DNA from: Moniliophthora roreri
Taxonomy: Eukaryota > Basidiomycota > Agaricomycetes > Agaricales > Marasmiaceae
Reading direction: 5' to 3'
DNA length: 64,000 nucleotides
NCBI GenBank assembly: GCA_001466705.2
Contig: LATX02000078.1
Coordinates: 992,001-1,056,000, forward strand
Shown: positions 1 to 11,870 of the stretch, in pieces
How the letters are laid out: every line of letters starts with the position of its first letter
Numbering within the stretch: the stretch's first letter is position 1
Notes under the pieces: model-generated
Database searches by the model: none
Told to the model about the DNA's origin: nothing
What the model saw: the letters and a program-made list of their open reading frames with translations, nothing else
Made by a program: the position numbers and the translations under genes

Positions 1-780
1 TACCTGACTTGAAGGAAGAATAAAACCCTTTGATGGTACATCAATGAGAATATTACCAAGAAACAGATATGAAACAGAGAATGACAAATCATCAGCAGGG
101 GATACTTGAGATACTGATATCAAATTAGATGAATGAAATAGATGATTGGTTACTGGAAAGGTGCCTATATCACAGAAAAGTGGAAGACAAAGGTGTATGA
201 TGAGAAACCAACATGGCTAAGCTTACGTGTACACTTTAAACATAGAAATGGAAGCATATTACAGGTCTATAGAGCAGATGATAGTAGATGGAGAAGGAAG
301 GAACTGTGTGGAGTGGCATAGAAGTATAATATTTTTAAACAGAGTCGGAAGGAGAGCCATTTGATAGAGAAAATTGCAAACAATTAGTGTCAGGAGACTG
401 CACAATCATTATAGAAAAGGAATAAAAGAGTTTATGGCTATGAAGCCTGACTACAATTGGACACTGTGACAGAGAAATTACCAAACACAGCTCAGTTTAT
501 ATAATATTTAGCACCCAACTCAGTTTTATTTGTATGTGTGACAGATATATTAGATTATTTATGTTGTAGGGTATATAAGGGGATGTGTTTTGTAGGTGGA
601 AAGCAGGAGAGATACTGCCCACTGATTACCAGAGTGTATGACGTTGTTGTTCAGGTAGAAGAGCTACCAGCAAATCAGTATTTTTCAACTACTTCAGGCT
701 CTAGCTTATTTAGTTGTGCAAGAGGCACAGGCTAGTTGAGACCTGAGATTGTAACCCAAACCAGAGATATAAATAAAAGC
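1..780 (-). repeat. Decayed repeat, inverted copy of the 3.2-6.0 kb repeat
   Basis: Read on the minus strand, 541-760 matches 3240-3340 and 1-540 matches about 5480-6000, with many substitutions. The 434-bp LTR that sits at 3344-3777 is absent here, so this copy preserves the empty site. No intact coding frame is seen. CpG is nearly absent, as expected of an old methylated transposon copy. The superfamily is not identified. Confidence 0.7.
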
Positions 781-2160
781 TAGAAAGAGCTTAGTTTTTA
801 ACGCAAGAGGCATGTTTTCTGATAAGAAGAATATTGTATCAGTTTACCAAGAGGGTAGCTGACGTGCATCAGTATAGTCTGGTGTTTTGACGTGAATCAG
901 AGAGGGTTTCAGGCTAGCAGTGTCTAGAAGATTTGTCCTCTTGAGAATCATTGCAGAACATAGCTAAGAGAGCTATATTCAGGTACAAGAGGTACCTTTG
1001 TTCTCGCTTAGAAGAAGTTTATTCTTTGGGCAGTTTCTAGTCAAACATCGATACCAGTATTTGCTTTGAAGTGATTAATAAAACTATAAACCCATAAATA
1101 TTATACAAAACAAACACCAATCTCGATCTGAGAAGTTGTTTTGAAGGCATTCATCTCTGAACTACTGAGCGAGACATTGAGAAATTATTCTTGACGTTGT
1201 GGTAACAGTGAACCACGCCGAACCAACTCACAAACAAAACTGAGAATCAAGAACTTATATATATACCTTTTTTAGGGGTATTTTAGCACCACAGGCCTCG
1301 TGTTTTCATAGTAGAGGCATAGGTTTTTGAGCATCTTCACCGTCACTATTAAGTTTGGTATATAGTCTTATATCTCAACTAGGTCTACTCTGAGTCCCTA
1401 GGGCCTGACATGAGGAGGAAAATCTGATCAGATGTGATTTCTCTACACAAACAATAGCCACATACAAATATCGCATAGTGATAGGGCAGATTCCTCTTGC
1501 TCCTACCTACAAAACTGTCCTTATATACTGCTGGAAACAAATATCTACAATAAAATTATAATAATAGGTATATATTGTACTGGTCACAGAAAAAAAATCA
1601 CAAAATGAACATATATGGGTTCAGTCCCATGTCACAACAGTAATCCCATACTATATATGGGTATGCAGGTCACCAATAAATACAATCTTGAGTATCAGAA
1701 GCATGACTCGAGCTAGGCCCTCCATGTGGTATATGGGTATCTAGGTTTGGAATCCATTGCTACTGCCTAGGAGTTCCTTATCCTGTTTTTCAATGGTCAG
1801 AAATACTCTCAACTTCCATAGGAGTCATCGTGTATTTCCTTGTTCCATCTGTCCTATCTGACTGACTCATGCTTATCTCTCATGTTTCTTTTCTTGTCTA
1901 TCAGTCATATCTGATTTCTGTCTTATCACTTTCCTTCTATCTTTGGAGGATTATGGCATCACCCTCTTGGAATGCAGAGTGATCATATACTTGAGCTAAT
2001 ACTCCATTATATACATGATTTGGATATCATTGTATCTTTTCTCTTGGTATATCATAGGTATCATCCCAAGCTTGAAGGAGCTTGCTGAGAGTAATTGAAG
2101 ATTGTTTAAAAGTGAAATATCCCCTTGATATACCATATATATGTTCAACTACCAATGTGT
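781..2160. other. AT-rich decayed repeat DNA, no gene seen
   Basis: There is no convincing open frame on either strand. CpG is rare. The stretch holds the first copy of the 220-bp repeat annotated at 1129-1350. The rest is unassigned and probably degraded transposon sequence. Confidence 0.5.
1129..1350 (+). repeat. 220-bp dispersed repeat, copy 1 of 3
   Basis: This stretch matches 2437-2660 and 4140-4363 in the same orientation. Shared landmarks are the CGATCTGAGAAGTTG start and the GTAGAGGCATAGG end. Copy 1 has diverged at several sites, whereas copies 2 and 3 are essentially identical because they lie in the recent tandem duplication. Confidence 0.75.
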
Positions 2161-3862
2161 CTCTCTTGAACACACCATATAGAGGTCTCTACAGGTTTTG
2201 GGAGGCTCAATGCACAATATTGAGAGTCTATAAGTGACTTGGTACCCATGTGGAGCATACTGTAAGTACAATTAACTTATAGCTTCATGCCATCAAGCAT
2301 ATATAGGTTTTGACTGACTACTCAGGCTCATATCAGTCCTTCTATTTCTATGTTTCTTATCATTTCAACTGTTTAAATATGTCTGAATGATGCTCATATG
2401 TGTAGAATTTGAAAGGTTTATAAAATTGGTGTATTATCGATCTGAGAAGTTGTTTTGAAGGCAATCATCTCTGAACTACCAGGCAAGACATTGAGAATTA
2501 TTCTTGACATTGCAGTAACAGTGAACCATGCTGAACCAACTTGCAAAACAAAAACTGAGAATCAAGAACTTATATATATACCTTTTTTGAAGGTATTTTG
2601 GCACTACAGGCCTTGTGTTTTCATAGTAGAGGCATAGGTTTTTGAGCATCTTCACTGTGCAGCTTCTTAGACCAAGTCTCCACACACTTACCAGTCAGTC
2701 ACTTCTAGTAGAGCCAAAATTCCCATATATCTTGCCTCACTGTATACATTCTTTTATAACCAACCAATAAACCACTCTTTTAAAACCTATACTTTGTGAC
2801 TCTTGAGTGTAACACTTAAGATGTTCTAACTAGAGTCTTTAGACTCTACACTCTTATACCAACTTAAGCTGGTCAATTGAAACTCAAAGGGTTCTGTTCC
2901 CTTTTCACTCCAAATTGCACTTGAGATAGGCTCAGTCTTCTAGTAGACCTATACAGTGCTTTATTACTCTTAGAAGCTTATATTGCAGGTTTTTAGTGTG
3001 TGTGTGTGTGGGTTTAGTAGCAGCTCTTAGTTGCAGAAGCCCTTTTAGAGTGAAGATAGAGTTTCTGCCTCTTTACTATTGAGTAGTCTTCAGTCAGGCT
3101 GAACCAAATCATACTGGTGGTCTGTTTGTGACTCAGTGCATCTATCATTGTACCTACCTGTCTTTACTGTAACTTATAATTCTACACTCTTCTCTCATAG
3201 TCTAAATGGCAAAAAGGTTAAGTTCTTAGAATCACCAATTGCCAGTAGCTCTTCTATCTGAACAACAACCTCATACACTCTGGTAATTGGTGGGCAGATC
3301 TCTTCTGCCTTCCACCTACAAAACACATACTCTTTATACCAACTGTTAGAACTATGCAGAAGGGACAAGAAGTATGGCTGAACAACTAAGGAGAGTTCTA
3401 TGAGGAGTACTGTACACAGGCATGTTCACTGAAGCTATTGGCAACAGCCCTACTGCCTATAGTGAAGGATTGCATGAGATGAAGAGCCTTATACAGAAAG
3501 TATGAGAAGAGTTTGGATGAGAGATTGTGTAGAACAATGTTAATCTTCTACTTGGGATATTGAAGTATTGTACATGCATTTATATACTGACTAGGCAATT
3601 GCAATGAGGCTAACACATGTATCTACATGAGGACTGTGTGGGACATGCTGCAGGAGAATGTGCTGCAAGTATACAAATGTGGAATGGAATTAAACATAAG
3701 GGCAGGAACATGTAGATAGTAGTAGCTGCACCAATACTTTGTACAAGTTATCTTGGCAGAGTGATACAGGCATAACAACAACATAAATAATCTAAAATAC
3801 TTGTCACATATAAAAATAAAATTGAGTCAGATGCTAAATAATATATAAAACTGAGCTATGTT
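2161..3862 (+). repeat. Left unit of 1.7-kb near-identical tandem duplication
   Basis: Positions 2161-3862 repeat at 3864-5565 with an offset of 1703. Only two differences were seen: 2254 A against 3957 G, and 2291 C against 3994 T. Short open frames inside are duplicated too and do not resemble known proteins. A GT microsatellite lies near 2998. The unit contains a solo LTR at 3344-3777. Confidence 0.9.
3344..3777 (+). mobile_element. Solo LTR, 434 bp (left duplication unit)
   Basis: The element runs from TGTTAGAAC to GGCATAACA, the TG...CA ends typical of LTRs. It is flanked by CCAAC on the left and ACAAC on the right, an imperfect 5-bp target duplication. The related copy near 540-600 (minus strand) lacks this segment and reads straight through, which confirms it as an insertion. 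No internal retrotransposon region accompanies it. Confidence 0.75.
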
Positions 3863-3863
3863 N
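3863..3863. other. Undetermined base (N) at duplication junction
   Basis: A single N lies exactly between the two 1,702-bp repeat units. It may mark an assembly join rather than a true base. Confidence 0.95.
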
Positions 3864-5565
3864 CTCTCTTGAACACACCATATAGAGGTCTCTACAGGTT
3901 TTGGGAGGCTCAATGCACAATATTGAGAGTCTATAAGTGACTTGGTACCCATGTGGGGCATACTGTAAGTACAATTAACTTATAGCTTCATGCTATCAAG
4001 CATATATAGGTTTTGACTGACTACTCAGGCTCATATCAGTCCTTCTATTTCTATGTTTCTTATCATTTCAACTGTTTAAATATGTCTGAATGATGCTCAT
4101 ATGTGTAGAATTTGAAAGGTTTATAAAATTGGTGTATTATCGATCTGAGAAGTTGTTTTGAAGGCAATCATCTCTGAACTACCAGGCAAGACATTGAGAA
4201 TTATTCTTGACATTGCAGTAACAGTGAACCATGCTGAACCAACTTGCAAAACAAAAACTGAGAATCAAGAACTTATATATATACCTTTTTTGAAGGTATT
4301 TTGGCACTACAGGCCTTGTGTTTTCATAGTAGAGGCATAGGTTTTTGAGCATCTTCACTGTGCAGCTTCTTAGACCAAGTCTCCACACACTTACCAGTCA
4401 GTCACTTCTAGTAGAGCCAAAATTCCCATATATCTTGCCTCACTGTATACATTCTTTTATAACCAACCAATAAACCACTCTTTTAAAACCTATACTTTGT
4501 GACTCTTGAGTGTAACACTTAAGATGTTCTAACTAGAGTCTTTAGACTCTACACTCTTATACCAACTTAAGCTGGTCAATTGAAACTCAAAGGGTTCTGT
4601 TCCCTTTTCACTCCAAATTGCACTTGAGATAGGCTCAGTCTTCTAGTAGACCTATACAGTGCTTTATTACTCTTAGAAGCTTATATTGCAGGTTTTTAGT
4701 GTGTGTGTGTGTGGGTTTAGTAGCAGCTCTTAGTTGCAGAAGCCCTTTTAGAGTGAAGATAGAGTTTCTGCCTCTTTACTATTGAGTAGTCTTCAGTCAG
4801 GCTGAACCAAATCATACTGGTGGTCTGTTTGTGACTCAGTGCATCTATCATTGTACCTACCTGTCTTTACTGTAACTTATAATTCTACACTCTTCTCTCA
4901 TAGTCTAAATGGCAAAAAGGTTAAGTTCTTAGAATCACCAATTGCCAGTAGCTCTTCTATCTGAACAACAACCTCATACACTCTGGTAATTGGTGGGCAG
5001 ATCTCTTCTGCCTTCCACCTACAAAACACATACTCTTTATACCAACTGTTAGAACTATGCAGAAGGGACAAGAAGTATGGCTGAACAACTAAGGAGAGTT
5101 CTATGAGGAGTACTGTACACAGGCATGTTCACTGAAGCTATTGGCAACAGCCCTACTGCCTATAGTGAAGGATTGCATGAGATGAAGAGCCTTATACAGA
5201 AAGTATGAGAAGAGTTTGGATGAGAGATTGTGTAGAACAATGTTAATCTTCTACTTGGGATATTGAAGTATTGTACATGCATTTATATACTGACTAGGCA
5301 ATTGCAATGAGGCTAACACATGTATCTACATGAGGACTGTGTGGGACATGCTGCAGGAGAATGTGCTGCAAGTATACAAATGTGGAATGGAATTAAACAT
5401 AAGGGCAGGAACATGTAGATAGTAGTAGCTGCACCAATACTTTGTACAAGTTATCTTGGCAGAGTGATACAGGCATAACAACAACATAAATAATCTAAAA
5501 TACTTGTCACATATAAAAATAAAATTGAGTCAGATGCTAAATAATATATAAAACTGAGCTATGTT
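3864..5565 (+). repeat. Right unit of 1.7-kb tandem duplication
   Basis: Near-identical to 2161-3862. At 5566 the sequence continues into material that also follows the equivalent point in the inverted copy at 1-540. The right unit therefore carries the original downstream junction, and the left unit stops at the N. Confidence 0.9.
5047..5480 (+). mobile_element. Solo LTR, 434 bp (right duplication unit)
   Basis: Same element as at 3344-3777, shifted by 1703, with the same TGTTAG start and ATAACA end. It is a by-product of the tandem duplication, not a second insertion. Confidence 0.75.
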
Positions 5566-6364
5566 TGGTAATTTCTCTGTCACAGTGTCTGATTTTAGTC
5601 AGGCTTCATAGCTATAAACTCTTTCTTCCTTTTCTCTGACAATTGTGTGGTCTATTGACACCAATTGTTTGCAATTTTCTCTTGCCAAACAGCTCCCCTT
5701 CTGATTCCATTTGCAAATATTATACTTTCATGCCACTCTGCACAGTTCCTTTCTTCTCTGTCTACTGTCATTTGCTCTGTGGACATCTAATACACTTACT
5801 TTCTCATTCAAGTGTATGTGTCAGCTCAGGCACTTCAGCCCTTCCATTATAGGCACCTTCTTGGTATCTGATTGTCTATTTTAATTCCTTCAATTTGATA
5901 TTAGCATCTTGAATATCACCTGCCAACAATCTGTTATTCTGCACTCATCCCTGTTTCTCTATTAATATTCTGTCTGAGTATCATCAAAGGCTTTTATTTT
6001 CCCTTCCAATTGGGTGTTGAATCAAAAATATCATTAAAAATTGAAAATATTCTCTTTAGTATGCTTTTAATAGAGAGGTACAGTGTGGTTTTAATCCCTA
6101 CAGGTTTTGGAATGCTCCTCTGTGTTCAGATTCACTGTTTATTTTCATACCAGCAGTGGTCAGATACCTCTGTATGGCCTACTGTCAACTATTACTCTGC
6201 TGATACTTTAAGTTCTTCTCTACTACTTGCTTTGACTAGCTGCTCAGAGCTCACACTAGTTCTCAATTCCCTTATATACTGTTTTCAACCATAAATGTGC
6301 AAATATTCCCCATTTGCATGCAAATTTTGAGGGTAAAAGTTATGCATATCAGTGTGTTGACTAA
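5566..6364 (+). repeat. Decayed repeat continuing from the duplication
   Basis: The first 430 bases match the minus strand of 1-440. A 94-codon open frame at 6010-6294 resembles no known family and has the composition of decayed retroelement DNA. No gene is called. Confidence 0.5.
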
Positions 6365-6800
6365 GTCTGCAAAGCAGTGTGGAGGTCTAATTCAATGCTG
6401 CACAGGGCTATGAGCATGCAAGTACCAGTTGGTGCTTGGGCCTGCAACTACAAGTATAGTTCTTTATATACAGTATAGTAGTTGGAACTAAATGAAAGAT
6501 AAATGAATGTAATCTAATTTTAAGTATATTTTGTATGCATTCATGCATAAAAGTCTAGTTCTGTGTAGCAATTAAACTATATTGGGTATATTTGACAGCC
6601 AAAGAAGGCTGATTTATTATGCTTTAGACCCTATGTAGAGTGTTTCTGAGTCAAACAGTCCTCCATGTAGCTGCTGGTTCTGGACTGGTCTTATACACAG
6701 ACACATTTCCTTTCTGCTATTTTGTTTCTGTGTAACCATCCTCTACCATCATATTGGTGGATACAATATCTAGATATCCATTGCATTCAGTCCTATTCTG
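6365..6800 (+). repeat. 435-bp repeat shared with 63530-63965
   Basis: Direct-orientation match to the extreme right of the window, at roughly 80 percent identity by eye. Common landmarks include GGGTATATTTG, CTGGTTCTGGACTGG and ATTGGTGGAT. The same family at both edges suggests the left and right flanks belong to one transposon-rich compartment. Confidence 0.75.
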
Positions 6801-7099
6801 TTCTGCAAACAGCCTTTGAGGCTGTTATTGGTTTTCTATGTGAACAGTACCTGTCAATGGTCCTGTGGACACCTAGGGTGCTCATTTTATTCTTGAGAGT
6901 TCCTTCAAGGCTCCACATAGCAATAGTTCCCAACTGTGTACTGTAGATCTGATAATAAATGTGAATGACTAAATCTATTGACACATTATAATGCAATGTA
7001 ATCACAAAGCAAACAGTCTAGTGCACTTAGACTATGGATCCTGCTGATATCTATTTCTTTGTATTCAGAATTTGTTACCAAATTCCTTACCTGATAGAC

Positions 7100-7446
7100 A
7101 TTACCTATATACTATTACTCATACATGCTTTGCTTCTTCTTTTCTTACTCATACTATTACAAAACAATCTTCTCATCCAATGGCCTTTATGACTCACTAT
7201 TACAATTATTCATTGTAGCTATAATTAGCTCTGAGTACTTAGTCATAGTTAGAAGTCAATTGTATTTAAATGGAAGGATCAACCATCAAGCTTCTCCAGC
7301 TTGACCTGGTTGAAACCTTATCAACTATAGTCTTTTGCACCTGACCCTTGTTCCTAAGTCATCTGTCCAAGTTCATTGACTTCAGAAACTGTGCATCAAG
7401 CTCTCAAACTTGAACTTAGTGAACATCACGAAGGACTCACATAACA
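7100..7446 (-). repeat. LTR-like repeat, homologous to 55614-55949
   Basis: On the minus strand it begins TGTTATGTGAGTCCTTCG. Shared blocks with the 55.6-kb copy include CAGGTCAAGCTGGAGAAGC and CTTCTAACTATGACTA. The copies have diverged strongly. A third, weaker partial match lies at about 8030-8170. Confidence 0.6.
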
Positions 7447-8704
7447 GAATTAGTGGTTTCTGGCCCATTTTTATCGACCAAGGACCCTTACAGCAATGCT
7501 TCACTGTAATGTAGAGGGCTAATATATTCTACTAACCTTTTCTAACTTGTGTTACAGTGTCAATTATTAGACTTATTATACTCAACACTTAAGACTTAGA
7601 TGCAATATTGAATTGTTAAGTCACATGAAAATCACATGTACTCTGGGCTCTTTTTCTAGTTTTTAACACAACAAGTGCACAATTTCATGCCTAGGCCAAA
7701 ATTAGGCACATCATTCCATTGACCTAGGGTCTGCATTGGATCACCCTTTTCTTATCACTATTCAACTGTTACAATTCTTTTCTTTAGACACTCATACTAT
7801 GCTTCTTGTTAACATCTGGAAACTTTCACATTCCTAGTTCCCATTTCTAGTATACCCTGTATCATCAATTCCATTGAGTTCTATGCCTTTCTCTGCTTAC
7901 TTATCACTGTTCTCTCTCCTTCCATATGATTCTATATTTGTCAGATCATCTTACTAAACTCCTTTCTATAATGTTCTATAGCTTTCTTTTAGTCATAAAC
8001 ACATAACTACAGAAACCATATTTAAGTAGAACAGCTAGGGTCTAAGTACTTCAGCTTGACCTAGTTAGCAATTAACCTGTATTCAAGCAATGAATAAACC
8101 CTCTGAACATCAGTAGAAATACTAAGCAAACTCAAACTTGAACCTTAAGAACTTGGCATAACTTTGTCTAGTTGTGTTGAGTTGTTGTTGTTGCTGCAAG
8201 TAACATAACATCAACCTAGTTGCAGAGGGTTCTACCCATTGACAAGTAGTATTGTTGAGTCACCACACTCAAGGCTAAGGGCAATAAGAGCATTATAGTT
8301 AGGATTATATAGACACATAGCAGATCTGGCACAATTCAGCTGTGTTTTAAGCAGCTCAAGTGCTCATGTGTGATGTTTCTATCCAGATGCCTCAGCCATA
8401 CTTCTCATTAAAATTTTAACAGGCATATGCATTTTCTAGAGTCTACTGTGGTTCTTGTATATTAAAAAAATTATGCTAAAAGAGAGGGTAAATGACAGAA
8501 GGCAAAGATTATATAAAGACCAAAGTACATTGTGCATCATCAAGATATTTATGCAAGAACAATGTTAGACTCTAATCATTCTACTATTATACTCTGAATA
8601 TGGATCTGTGTTTGGGACTCTTTAAAGGTTTTCCTAGATTATTCCATCTTTTGCTTTCTCCTTTTCCTTTTGCAACACATGCAGTGGCTCTGGTGCTGGT
8701 ACAG
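7447..8704. other. AT-rich spacer, no gene seen
   Basis: CpG-poor decayed sequence with no coherent open frame. It includes a weak partial copy of the LTR-like repeat near 8030-8170. The downstream region of the minus-strand gene at 8705 lies here. Confidence 0.5.
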
Positions 8705-10043
8705 TTAAACTTGTTCAGGAACTGGGGGGAGATCTCGGTTGACATAGACAGGGGCCAACTTGGTAGCCAAAACCCATGAGTGCTCCCTTCCCTCCAATAC
8801 AGACAAAGCTACTGAGCTTCGGTTGACAACTTTTGGCCTCTGCTTCCTTGCTGGCTTGCCCATGAGGTCTGTATTGCAGCTAGCATGTTGTGATACAGAT
8901 GAACCAATGTAAGTAGATTCAGGATCATCTACTTCTCTGATTGGTGCAAGAGTTTCCACTAGCCCAGGATGATTTTGTTCATTGTGACCCAGAGTCCTGA
9001 CAGGATTGAAGGTGAGCTCAGTCCCTTGGGACAAATGTGAAATTGTAACAGCTGAGTCTGCATGTCCACAGTCAGCATCCTTCTCCTGCTGAATGATTAC
9101 TTCCAAGTTGGAACCAGGGCCAGAATTAATAGTTGGTAAAGTTGAGGACTGTGATGTCCAATCAACCTGCCACTGGAAGACCCAAGGTATAATTTGGTAG
9201 AATAATGGTCTCTTCCTTTGACCATAGATGCCAGGCACCCACAAGCTATGGCAGTGGCGAATGAAATAGATAGCAGCCATCAAGCCAACAAAGGCCAAAG
9301 CAGTGCCAAGGACTGCACCTACTATGACTTTTGGATCTGCACCAGTCCCAGCTGACTCACTCTGAGAAGTGAGAGCTGAAGTCATTGGGGTTGCATTTAA
9401 GATGACTGTTGCACTCCGGGCACCTAAGAGCACTGTGGATGTGAAGGTCGGCAGAGTGGTTGGCTGGGATTCAGATATGGTGCTTGATGTAGAGAGTATG
9501 GTGGAATCCATGGCCAGCAATCTAATGAATTCTCTGTGAGAGCAGGCTAACACAGAAACAAAATGAAAATATATACCCTGATTGCAGAACAGTTATTGTG
9601 TCACTTGTGGTAAACACATAAGCTTGAGAGTTTCTGTAGACTCCTGAATCAGTCTTGCTGAGCCAATTTTGCATGATTAAACTAACTGTAATAACACTCC
9701 TTGCAGCTGAAATGTTCTGATAGTAGGTTATAAGCTAAATCAGTAGTGCATTTGAATATTGATATCAAACTCACCCTGCAGACTTCAATTCCACTTCAAA
9801 GGATCCTGACTTCATGGAAGCAGGAAGCAAGAAACTTTGTAGCACTAGTGGGCCACTGCTTGCACTAATATCCACAACTTGGAGACTTGTATTGTCTGGG
9901 TCTCCACCTTCTTGCTCCCAGCTTGCCTGGGCTAGTATTGGGGCACTAGTTGTTGTGGGTCCAATGAATGTAATCTTGAGAGAAAGAGCAGATATTGCAG
10001 TATACAACAAAAGTACACTGCATATGAAGAGTGTCAGGTTATA
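8705..10043 (-). CDS. Single-pass membrane protein, Ser/Thr-rich ectodomain
   Basis: Three exons are inferred: about 10043-9775, 9699-9577 and 9533-8705 (TAA stop). Introns of 75 and 43 nt have GTGAGT and GTATAT donors and AG acceptors, and the frames join without a stop. The product would be about 400 residues: a hydrophobic leader (FICSVLLLYTAISALSL), a small ectodomain, a Ser/Thr-rich stalk, one membrane helix (VIVGAVLGTALAFVGLMAAI) and a hydrophilic cytoplasmic tail with an RKRP motif after the helix. This architecture is common in Agaricomycete surface proteins of unknown function. The start codon is not resolved, because the frame is closed by a stop just upstream of 10043 and no ATG precedes the leader, so a short first exon may lie further upstream. 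The gene lies in CpG-depleted, repeat-rich DNA, yet its frame is intact. No substrate or partner can be named. Confidence 0.6.
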
Positions 10044-10360
10044 CTAGCTTTAGCACCAGAGAAACTCACCAAAATAATGAAATGTTGTGCATTGTACACA
10101 ATACAAAGTGGCTCCCTGCCTCCAAAAAAGAAAAATCAATATATATAGAGCTTGGGATAGCCTAGCATCAAGTTTGAGCTCTTTGTCACATGCACTGCCC
10201 AGTATACATAATTCCTGTGATGAGACCTGAGCCCAAACAGAATGATGGTCATTGATACTCCAATGCATTCCAGATCATTGATGTCTGATCTGATATCTAT
10301 CACCACCTCACTAACCTCGAGACCGTCTTGCCCCCACCCACTTTGCACTCAATTTCCATG
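10044..10360. other. Spacer, boundary of CpG-poor zone
   Basis: No gene is seen, apart from a possible unresolved first exon of the minus-strand membrane protein. CpG dinucleotides become common from about 10,310 onward. Confidence 0.4.
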
Positions 10361-10465
10361 GCCTGGTTTGTGGGGGTTATGACTGGTTTTAAGGGTCATA
10401 ATATCCTGCAGGTGGATTATAAACCCCAGGGAACCCATTATAGCACTACACGGTTTTTGCTGATG
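10361..10465 (-). mobile_element. Truncated MITE copy
   Basis: Reverse complement of 13103-13207 at about 95 percent identity. It carries one terminus (GGTTTTTGCTGATG-like) and lacks the other. It abuts the 5-prime end of the decayed gene copy that starts at about 10484. Confidence 0.8.
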
Positions 10466-10483
10466 TAGCATGGCATTTTCATC

Positions 10484-11870
10484 AGTCACACCCTGCCTTA
10501 TCCACGACCATCAACTTGCTCTACCCAGTCCCCTGTCCATCACACTGCTTCATAAACTCGGGACGTTGATCCATGTATCATGCGCCATTCTCCCTGAATT
10601 CTTTTCGAAACCGACCGCTCGTAGCTAACTTGCCTATCGTCCATCATGACACAGAGGAGACATACAAGGTGCATCAGACGAGATAACCAGGAGACGAACG
10701 GTGAAACCATCTGGGTGTCCCTCAGGCTGTACAGAATGCGGCAAATTACGAGAAGTCCGCTATTGGACGATATGGCTATCGGGGTGGGGAAATACTAGCT
10801 CTGGTGAGTCCATGGCGCTCTATAGTAACCCTTCCTGGTGTTAACACATGAATAATGCTCAAAGCGGGCCGATCACACGAGGATCTATCACACAAAGGCC
10901 ATCTTTTGTCATCAGCTATCCAGCTATCGAAGGTACCATCACACCGCGATCCGTCTACCTACCTCGTTACGCCTTGTCAGCTCATGCGTAACGATCATCC
11001 AAATTAACAATCCGTATACGGGACTATCAACAAATGCCAGTCACGACTCCTAACACCTCTTACTACCGCAACTGATACTGTGGGACTCATTTTGTTGGAT
11101 TTGCACAATATGTTCCCGGGTGCGGGGTTGTAGACCCATTGCAACTTGTGGGGCTTCTGGATCGCACTCAGCTCACTGTGCAGGGCTTGTATGTTGGATG
11201 CTCTACATAGCGATCCGGGTACCTAAGATCCCTTCTCGAGGGTTTTCAAGTGCTGAGAGTGTAACGCATGTAATATGACAGGACGATCGGAGACCTGGTA
11301 CGTCCCGCAGTGTCTTTCTTCGAACTTGAAAGCTAATTATATAGTCTTCAGGTTATAGTACTTGCAAATCCCGTCCAACGAACATAAAGCTCTGTCTACA
11401 CTTCATATCTTGTTATTCATGCCTGCACTCACGATCTTCGCACTCGTGTGGGTATTCCGAACGTCGGATCATGTTTACCTTCGACGTGTCTGATGGCCAC
11501 ATTGTGTCATGCACGGAACGTGATAGAAGCTGCTTCTCCGGGGCGTAGCTCTCGATGAAGAGGCTCCTTTCACTGTGGATGGGCTCATAGATACGATTCA
11601 GTGCTCCCATTTAACCTCAACGTCAGTCCACCTCAATATTCTGCGAGGGGATGATCAGTTACCAGTGCTGAAGCAGAATCTGCACACACCCATTCTGGCG
11701 TTCTGGGCTGATTACGTTCTCGTCCAGAAGATGAAGCTATGCTATCCTTACCCGACGCTGATCAGTGATGACACGCTACGCCTGTGTGCACTGCCATTAT
11801 CCCATTTGTCTCGTCACTGCTTCAACGAGACTGCGATCACTTAAGCGACATCGCTTTGATCAGTGGCCAT
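10484..11870 (+). pseudogene. Decayed copy A of an unrecognised multicopy gene
   Basis: Nucleotide similarity runs through this stretch to 23240-24650 (copy B) and, at the start, to 33070-33130 (copy C). The reading frame is broken by stops and shifts. The best preserved piece is at about 11560-11740, where residues such as HLNILRGDDQLPVLKQ and HTPIL are shared with copy B. The product family is not recognised. A later piece (about 11784-11870) recurs at 38313-38396. The 5-prime end is cut off by the truncated MITE. The original protein cannot be rebuilt from this copy alone. Confidence 0.6.

Noticed and set aside
2455..4388. Paired 60- and 69-codon frames at 2455-2685 and 4158-4388 as real genes
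   Set aside because: They are identical only because of the tandem duplication, and the older copy at 1129-1350 does not keep the frame.
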